Source: an uncultured Fretibacterium sp. (GTDB lineage Bacteria; Synergistota; Synergistia; Synergistales; Aminobacteriaceae). Taken from it: a stretch of DNA of 11,952 nt. The stretch spans positions 1 to 11,952 of the forward strand of contig NZ_CALIAA010000206.1 in NCBI RefSeq assembly GCF_938040765.1, in the 5' to 3' direction. The position numbers were made by a program, and so were the translations under genes. Every line of letters starts with the position of its first letter. The first letter of the stretch is position 1. The notes below the pieces were generated by a model. The model saw nothing but the letters and a program-made list of their open reading frames with translations, did not search any database and had not been told where the DNA came from. Shown here in pieces: positions 7,471 through 11,952 of this stretch.

Positions 7471-8175
7471 ATGCAGAAGCGCGAGCGGCTTTACGAGGGC
7501 AAGGCCAAGAAGGTCTACGCGACCGACGACGCCCGGTTTTACATCATCGAGTACAAGGACGACGCCACGGCGTTCAACGGGGAGAAGAAGGGGACGATCG
7601 CCGGCAAGGGCGTGGTGAACAACCGGATGAGCAACATCCTGTTCCGCATGCTGGAGGCGAACGGGGTGGAGACGCACTTCGTGGAGGAGCTGAACGACCG
7701 GGAGACCGTCGTGAAGGCGGTGAAGATCGTCCCGCTGGAGGTCATCGTGCGCAACGTGGCGGCGGGCTCCTTCTCGAAGCGCTTCGGCGTCGAGGAGGGG
7801 CGGGAGCTGAAGGCCCCCACCCTGGAGTACTGTCTGAAGGACGACGCGCTGGGCGACCCGATGATCAACGACTCGCAGATCCTCGCCCTGGGGGTGGCGA
7901 CGGAGGAGGAGCTGCGGACGATGGGCGGCCTGGCCCTTCGGATCAACGGCCTTCTGAAGGACTATTTCTCGCGGATCGGGGTCCGGCTGGTGGACTTCAA
8001 GATCGAGCTGGGCCGTTACGAGGGGCGCATCGTCCTGGCGGACGAGATCTCGCCCGACACCTGCCGGTTCTGGGACGCGGAGACGAACCGCAAGCTGGAC
8101 AAGGACCGCTTCCGCCGGGACCTGGGCGGCGTGGAGGACGCCTATCGGGAGATGTTCGAGCGGGTGAGCCGCTAG
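7471..8175 (+). CDS. purC: SAICAR synthetase
   Basis: Phosphoribosylaminoimidazole-succinocarboxamide synthase, 234 residues, normal size for the stand-alone bacterial enzyme. It ligates aspartate to CAIR with ATP. Visible family signatures are YEGKAKKVY (8-16, nucleotide-binding loop), VIVRNVAAGS (91-100), DPMIND from 129, DFKIELGR (175-182) and DEISPDTCRFWD (191-202). ATG 7471 follows the purL stop by three bases, with GGGAGGG (7455-7461) as ribosome site inside the purL 3' end, so the genes are co-transcribed and probably co-translated. CAIR must be supplied by PurE (with or without PurK), encoded outside this window. Confidence 0.96.
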   Translation: MQKRERLYEGKAKKVYATDDARFYIIEYKDDATAFNGEKKGTIAGKGVVNNRMSNILFRMLEANGVETHFVEELNDRETVVKAVKIVPLEVIVRNVAAGSFSKRFGVEEGRELKAPTLEYCLKDDALGDPMINDSQILALGVATEEELRTMGGLALRINGLLKDYFSRIGVRLVDFKIELGRYEGRIVLADEISPDTCRFWDAETNRKLDKDRFRRDLGGVEDAYREMFERVSR

Positions 8176-8180
8176 CGGCG

Positions 8181-9677
8181 ATGGACCATCTCTACGGCCC
8201 TTATGGCCGGGCCTCTCGCGGTTTCGAGGACGACTCGCTGCACGAGGAGTGCGGCGTCATCGGGGTGTACCGGGAGTCGGAGGACGCGGCCAGGCCGGTA
8301 TACTACGGTCTTTACGCGCTCCAGCACCGAGGGCAGGAGAGCGCGGGCATCGCCGTGAACCGCGGCGGGCGCATCCAGCCCTTCAAGGGGCTGGGGCTGG
8401 CCGGCGAGGTCTTCCGCGGGGACGTCCTCGCGGGGCTCTCGGGGAACATCGCCATCGGGCACGTGCGCTACTCCACCGCGGGCGGGGGCGACGTGCGCAA
8501 CGCCCAGCCGCTCGCGGCGCGGTGCCGGCTGGGCGAGATCGCCCTGGCGCACAACGGCAACCTGGTCAACGCGGACAGCATCCAGGAGACCCTGTCGGAC
8601 GCCGGGGTGATCTTCCAGACCACGACGGACTCGGAGTCGATCCTGCACCTCATCTGCCAAAACGGGAACAGCCGCGGGATCGAGGCGGGTATCCGCAACG
8701 CGATGAGCCTGATGAAGGGGGCCTATGTGCTGGTGCTGACGATGGGCGACCGACTGATCGGCGTGCGCGACCCGCACGGCCTGCACCCGCTGTGCCTCGG
8801 CAGGCTCGGCGACGGCTGGGTGCTGGCCTCGGAGAGCTGCGCGCTCGACGCGCTGGACGCGGCGTTCGTCCGGGACGTGGAGCCGGGCGAGATCGTGATC
8901 GTGGACGCCGGCGGGCCCCGCAGCCTGGAGCCGTCTCACTGGTGCCGCAAGAGCCTCTGCGTGTTCGAGCTCATTTACTTCGCCCGCCCGGACAGCGTGG
9001 TGGACGGGGTGAGCGTCTACGATTTCCGGCGGCGCTCCGGCGCCCTGCTCGCGGCGCAGAACCCGATCGAGGCGGACATGGTGATGGCGGTGCCCGACTC
9101 GGGGATCCCGGCGGCCATCGGCTACGCGGAGGCGTCCGGGATTCCCTACGGCGAAGGGCTGATCAAGAACAAATACATCGGCCGGACCTTCATCCAGCCC
9201 ACGAAGGAGATGCGCGAGGACTCGGTGCGCATCAAACTCTCGCCGATCCGGTACAATATAGAGGGGAAGCGCCTGATCGTGATCGACGACTCCATCGTCC
9301 GGGGCACGACGTGCCGCCGCATCGTGGGGCAGCTGCGGGACTCCGGCGCTCGCGAGGTGCACGTCTGCATCACGTCGCCCCCGGTCCGCTACTCCTGCTA
9401 CTTCGGGATCGACACGCCCTACAGGGAGAACCTGATCGCGGTGCGGAAGTCCGAGGAGGAGATCCGGGACTTCCTGGGCGCGGACTCGCTGACGTACCTG
9501 AGCGAGGACGGCCTCTCTGCGGCCTGCGGGGGCAGGCGGCTGTACTGCAGGGCCTGCTTCGACGGGGAGTACCCCATGGAGGTCCCCGTCGGCGCGCGGC
9601 CCTCGGGCTTCTGCAAGGAGGGAAAGGCCCCGGACCTCCCCCGGCCGGACGTTCGGCCGCAGCAAGGATTTTTATGA
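8181..9677 (+). CDS. purF: Glutamine PRPP amidotransferase (Bacillus type)
   Basis: Amidophosphoribosyltransferase, 498 residues, the committed first step that makes 5-phosphoribosylamine from PRPP and glutamine. An N-terminal Ntn-hydrolase glutaminase domain is followed by a phosphoribosyltransferase domain with PRPP loop VIDDSIVRGTT (367-377). The nucleophile is Cys24 in EECGVIGVY; residues 1-23 would be a propeptide removed autocatalytically, longer than the 11 residues known for B. subtilis. Cysteines 260, 406, 456 and 459 match the four [4Fe-4S] ligands of the B. subtilis enzyme (the 260-406 spacing and the final CxxC are identical), so an oxygen-sensitive cluster protein is expected. 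ATG 8181 is the only ATG or GTG before Cys24. Its ribosome site is weak (GGTGAG at 8163-8168), so translation probably relies on coupling to purC, which ends five bases upstream. The frame's upstream extension is a shadow. Confidence 0.95.
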   Translation: MDHLYGPYGRASRGFEDDSLHEECGVIGVYRESEDAARPVYYGLYALQHRGQESAGIAVNRGGRIQPFKGLGLAGEVFRGDVLAGLSGNIAIGHVRYSTAGGGDVRNAQPLAARCRLGEIALAHNGNLVNADSIQETLSDAGVIFQTTTDSESILHLICQNGNSRGIEAGIRNAMSLMKGAYVLVLTMGDRLIGVRDPHGLHPLCLGRLGDGWVLASESCALDALDAAFVRDVEPGEIVIVDAGGPRSLEPSHWCRKSLCVFELIYFARPDSVVDGVSVYDFRRRSGALLAAQNPIEADMVMAVPDSGIPAAIGYAEASGIPYGEGLIKNKYIGRTFIQPTKEMREDSVRIKLSPIRYNIEGKRLIVIDDSIVRGTTCRRIVGQLRDSGAREVHVCITSPPVRYSCYFGIDTPYRENLIAVRKSEEEIRDFLGADSLTYLSEDGLSAACGGRRLYCRACFDGEYPMEVPVGARPSGFCKEGKAPDLPRPDVRPQQGFL

Positions 9678-9699
9678 CTATCGTAAGGAGATTCTGGAA

Positions 9700-11217
9700 A
9701 TGGCCCATTTTTACGAGGAACCGTCGCACACGTTTTCCGAATATCTGCTGGTCCCCTCCTATTCGTCGGCGGACTGCATCCCCGCCAACGTGTCCCTGCG
9801 GACGCCGCTCTGCCGCTTCCGGCGGGGCGAGCGGCCCCCGCTGGAGATGAACATCCCTCTGACCTCGGCGATCATGCAGTCGGTCTCGGACGACCGGCTG
9901 GCGATCGCCCTGGCGCGGGAGGGCGGCGTTTCGTTCATCTACGGTTCCCAGACCGTGGAGCGCGAGGCCGAGATGGTGCGGCGCGTCAAGCGCTACAAGG
10001 CCGGGTTCGTCGCCAACGACTCGTCCATCGGCCCGGACGAGACGCTGGCCGACATCCTGAGCCTCCGGGAGAGGACGGGGCACACCACCGTCGCCGTCAC
10101 ACACGACGGGTCCCTGACGGGGCGCCTCCTGGGCATCGTCACGAGCCGCGACTACCGCGAGAGCCGCATGACGCCCGACACGCCCGTGCGGGACTTCATG
10201 ACGCCCATCGAAAAGCTGGTCTACGCCCGGGACGGCGTGACGCTGAGCGAGGCCAACGACCTCCTCTGGGAGCACAAGCTGAACGCGCTGCCGGTGGTGG
10301 ACGAACGGGGGCACATGGTGGCGTTCGTGTTCCGCAAGGACTATTCGATGCACAAGGAGAACCCGCTGGAGCTCCTGGACACGCACAAGCGCTACGTGGT
10401 CGGGGCGGGGATCAACACGCGCGACTACGCGGAGCGCGTCCCGGCTCTGGTGGACGCCGGGGCGGACGTGCTGTGCATCGACTCGTCCGAGGGCTTCACG
10501 GAGTGGCAGCGCCGCACGCTCTCCTGGGTCCGCGAGCGGTACGGGGACGCGGTGCGGGTCGGGGGCGGGAACGTCGTGGACGCGGACGGGTTCCGCTTCC
10601 TGGCCGAAGCGGGGGCGGACTTCGTCAAGGTGGGGATCGGCGGCGGGTCCATCTGCATCACGCGCGAGGCCAAGGGGATCGGGCGCGGGCAGGCCACGGC
10701 CGTGATCGAGGTGGCCCGGGCGCGCGACGCCTACTTCGAGGAGACGGGCGTCTACGTGCCGGTCTGCTCCGACGGCGGCATCGTGATGGACTATCACATC
10801 ACGCTGGCCCTGGCGATGGGCGCGGATTTCTGCATGCTGGGGCGGTACTTCGCGCGGTTCGACGAGAGCCCGACGAACAAGGTGATGGTGAACGGGAACT
10901 TCGTCAAGGAGTACTGGGGCGAGGGTTCCTCGCGCGCACGGAACTGGCAGCGCTACGACACGGGCGACGCCGGCGCGGAGCAGAAGCTGTCGTTCGAGGA
11001 GGGCGTGGACTCCTACGTGCCCTACGCGGGCAGCCTGAGGGACAACGTGGCGGAGACGCTCAGCAAGGTGCGCTCGACGTTCTGCAACTGCGGCGCGCTG
11101 TCCATCCCCGAGATGCGGGAGAAGGCGCGCCTGACCCTGGTCTCCCCCATGACGATCTCCGAGGGCGGGGCGCACGACGTGCTGATGAAGGAGACCATGA
11201 AACGGACGGGAAAGTAG
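9700..11217 (+). CDS. guaB: IMP dehydrogenase
   Basis: IMPDH, 505 residues, oxidises IMP to XMP with NAD+, the rate-setting step to guanine nucleotides. A (beta/alpha)8 barrel is interrupted by two CBS domains (about 100-220; the second carries LNALPVVDERG). Catalytic residues are visible: Asp261 in CIDSSEG, Cys319 in GIGGGSICITR, Arg382 in GRYFARF, and the Arg418-Tyr419 dyad in NWQRYD on the mobile flap, followed by EEGVDSYVPYAG. These numbers coincide with those I recall for the Tritrichomonas foetus enzyme, and the start MAHFYEEPSHTFSEYLL is of the same subtype, shared with Clostridia. ATG 9700 has TAAGGAG (9684-9690) nine bases ahead and lies 22 bases after purF, so it is the last gene of the operon. 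A strong terminator follows. Confidence 0.96.
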   Translation: MAHFYEEPSHTFSEYLLVPSYSSADCIPANVSLRTPLCRFRRGERPPLEMNIPLTSAIMQSVSDDRLAIALAREGGVSFIYGSQTVEREAEMVRRVKRYKAGFVANDSSIGPDETLADILSLRERTGHTTVAVTHDGSLTGRLLGIVTSRDYRESRMTPDTPVRDFMTPIEKLVYARDGVTLSEANDLLWEHKLNALPVVDERGHMVAFVFRKDYSMHKENPLELLDTHKRYVVGAGINTRDYAERVPALVDAGADVLCIDSSEGFTEWQRRTLSWVRERYGDAVRVGGGNVVDADGFRFLAEAGADFVKVGIGGGSICITREAKGIGRGQATAVIEVARARDAYFEETGVYVPVCSDGGIVMDYHITLALAMGADFCMLGRYFARFDESPTNKVMVNGNFVKEYWGEGSSRARNWQRYDTGDAGAEQKLSFEEGVDSYVPYAGSLRDNVAETLSKVRSTFCNCGALSIPEMREKARLTLVSPMTISEGGAHDVLMKETMKRTGK

Positions 11218-11277
11218 GGGTCGCGACGCAAAAAGAAAAAGAATGTCTGAGCAATTTTTTTTTCGATCAATTTTTCT

Positions 11278-11301
11278 CCCCGGGCGACCCGGGGTTTTTT
11301 T
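11278..11301 (+). terminator. Intrinsic terminator of the pur-guaB operon
   Basis: CCCCGGG (11278-11284) pairs perfectly with CCCGGGG (11288-11294) around loop CGA, followed directly by seven T (11295-11301). It lies 60 bases after the guaB stop, with further T-rich tracts (11254-11262 and 11271-11275) just upstream. This is the canonical rho-independent form and marks the end of the purine transcription unit. Confidence 0.93.
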
Positions 11302-11353
11302 GTGGCTAAAAGCGTATACTATTTACCTTACAAGAAAAGCAAGAAAGGCCCGC

Positions 11354-11402
11354 AGGGGCTGGGGGGTGTTGTCGAGCGTGAAGAACAACCCCTCCGGCCC
11401 CT
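11354..11402 (+). other. Long GC-rich intergenic hairpin, unassigned
   Basis: AGGGGC-T-GGGGGG-TG-TTGT (11354-11372) pairs with ACAA-CCCC-T-CC-G-GCCCCT (11385-11402): about 17 pairs including one G-U, small bulges at TG 11367-11368 and T 11393, and a 12-base loop (11373-11384). No T-run follows, so it does not look like a second terminator. A TATACT at 11315-11320 could be a -10 box for a short transcript, but no good -35 is seen. I find no supported gene in 11218-11511; apart from this hairpin, the terminator and the -10 region the stretch holds nothing I recognise. Confidence 0.55.
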
Positions 11403-11477
11403 CCGCCGCCCTTGGTACCGGAAGCAAAACAAGCGGGCCGTCGAAAAAACGGATTGGACCCTGAAAATATAGCGAAC

Positions 11478-11493
11478 AGGCTATAATAAGCCT
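11478..11493 (+). promoter_or_regulatory. -10 box within a palindrome, for the DUF4160 gene
   Basis: A perfect sigma-70 -10 hexamer TATAAT (11482-11487) lies 25 bases before the DUF4160 start codon, which would give a leader of about 18 bases. The proper -35 position (around 11459-11464) is weak; TTGGAC at 11454-11459 is spaced too far (22 bases). The hexamer is enclosed by AGGCT (11478-11482) and AGCCT (11489-11493), an inverted repeat that could be an operator for autoregulation. The -10 match is observed; the operator role is inference. Confidence 0.5.
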
Positions 11494-11511
11494 ATCGAAG
11501 GAGGGCTTGAG

Positions 11512-11766
11512 ATGCCGGTAATCGCCAGGTTTTACGGATTGATCATCAAGATGTTTTTCCAGCAGAAAGAGCACAACCCTCCCCACTTCCACGCCATGTA
11601 CGGTGAGTACGTCGGGGCAATCGACATCCGAACCCTCGAAATGCTGGAAGGTGATCTGCCTCCGAAAGCTCTGGATTTGGTTAGGGAATGGGCGGCACAG
11701 TACCAGACCGAGCTTCTGAAAATATGGGAGACGCAGGAGTTCGTTCAGCTCCCCCCGCTGGAATAG
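11512..11766 (+). CDS. DUF4160 domain protein
   Basis: A complete 84-residue protein of the DUF4160 family, recognised from the N-terminus MPVIARFYG, the family-defining HNPPHFHAMYGEY (21-33), and the IDIRTLEMLEGDLP...EW region. No signal peptide or membrane segment. Its biochemical function is not established by anything visible here; the histidine-rich motif could bind metal or nucleic acid, which is conjecture. ATG 11512 has a strong AAGGAGGG (11498-11505). The gene is followed closely by a DUF2442 gene, a very common pairing that has been proposed as toxin-antitoxin-like; I treat that as a hypothesis. It has its own promoter-like box and is separate from the purine operon. Confidence 0.88.
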   Translation: MPVIARFYGLIIKMFFQQKEHNPPHFHAMYGEYVGAIDIRTLEMLEGDLPPKALDLVREWAAQYQTELLKIWETQEFVQLPPLE

Positions 11767-11778
11767 CGGGGGCCTTTT
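11752..11778 (+). terminator. Intercistronic terminator-like hairpin
   Basis: CCCCCGCT (11752-11759) pairs perfectly with AGCGGGGG (11765-11772) around loop GGAAT, then CC and four T (11775-11778). It overlaps the TAG stop of the DUF4160 gene and ends just before the ribosome site of the DUF2442 gene (AAAGGAGG, 11781-11788). The T-run is short, so partial termination or processing is more likely than full termination; it may set the ratio of the two proteins. Confidence 0.5.
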
Positions 11779-11795
11779 GGAAAGGAGGCGGAGCG

Positions 11796-11952
11796 ATGTT
11801 TCATAAGGTCAGGTCGGTAACGCCAATTTCGGACTTCTCCCTGCTGGTCGAGTTCGAGAACGGCTCCAGCAAGGTCTACGACATCAAGCCTCTGTTCGCC
11901 AAATGGCGATCCTTTCAGGCCCTGGCGGACATAGAGGGTCTGTTCGAGCAGG
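11796..11952 (+). CDS. DUF2442 domain protein, 3' end outside the window
   Basis: The first 52 codons of an open frame: MFHKVRSVTPISDFSLLVEF..., then an NG turn and VYDIKPLF, typical of DUF2442 proteins (usually about 75-100 residues), small proteins often found next to DUF4160. It is cut by the window edge, not broken. ATG 11796 is chosen from AAAGGAGG at 11781-11788, seven bases upstream. It lies 29 bases after the DUF4160 gene with the hairpin at 11752-11772 between them. In the proposed toxin-antitoxin reading it would be the partner (perhaps antitoxin) protein; nothing in the visible part proves this. Confidence 0.85.
   Translation, partial: MFHKVRSVTPISDFSLLVEFENGSSKVYDIKPLFAKWRSFQALADIEGLFEQ

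Noticed and set aside
4783..7677. 964-codon open frame on the minus strand
   Set aside because: It lies antisense to purL and purC, has Arg/Pro/Gly/His-rich low-complexity translation with no recognisable domain, and is the usual product of high-GC third-codon bias.
7128..8180. Upstream part of the purF frame, which would make an 849-residue protein
   Set aside because: The translation before 8181 is a shadow of purL and purC; PurF homology starts after ATG 8181.
11243..11464. 73-codon ORF after guaB
   Set aside because: It reads through the operon terminator and the long hairpin, has no clear ribosome site and resembles no known protein.
11323..11592. 89-codon minus-strand ORF
   Set aside because: It overlaps the DUF4160 gene and its promoter region antisense and has no recognisable domain.

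Overview
The window is a high-GC bacterial segment dominated by a same-strand operon for de novo purine and guanine nucleotide synthesis. A small DUF4160/DUF2442 gene pair lies beyond the operon terminator. The purine proteins resemble those of anaerobic Clostridia: a one-chain PurL with a PurS-like N-terminus, a PurF with iron-sulfur-type cysteines and a propeptide, an AICAR transformylase lacking the usual cyclohydrolase half, and a separate PurO-family cyclohydrolase. With the high GC and Shine-Dalgarno-led starts, this suggests an anaerobic high-GC Bacillota or a Synergistota member. The taxon is an inference of low to moderate confidence.

Layout: 1-255 is palindrome-rich DNA (G8/C8 hairpin at 11-47, structured repeat at 127-220, small hairpin at 239-255) that runs open in frame into the cyclohydrolase gene. 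Next come a PurO-like IMP cyclohydrolase (to 990), a stand-alone AICAR transformylase (987-2165, TTG start, TTGA overlap), and a lower-GC 226-bp inverted-repeat element (2165-2390) holding a second copy of the structured repeat. These are followed by purD (2415-3689), purL (3679-7467, 11-bp overlap), purC (7471-8175), purF (8181-9677) and guaB (9700-11217), then a strong intrinsic terminator (11278-11301). The next 210 bases are non-coding apart from a long hairpin (11354-11402) and a promoter-like -10 box. DUF4160 (11512-11766) and the start of DUF2442 (11796 to the window edge) follow.

Together the genes cover the first step (PurF), GAR synthesis (PurD), FGAM synthesis (PurL), SAICAR synthesis (PurC), the last two steps to IMP (AICAR transformylase, cyclohydrolase) and the committed step to GMP (GuaB). 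PurN/PurT, PurM, PurE/PurK and PurB are not in the window. The least ordinary material is non-coding: two diverged copies of a roughly 95-base double-hairpin repeat whose stems persist despite different arm sequences. One copy forms part of the apparent 5' end of the cyclohydrolase reading frame; the other sits in a MITE-like element inside the operon.
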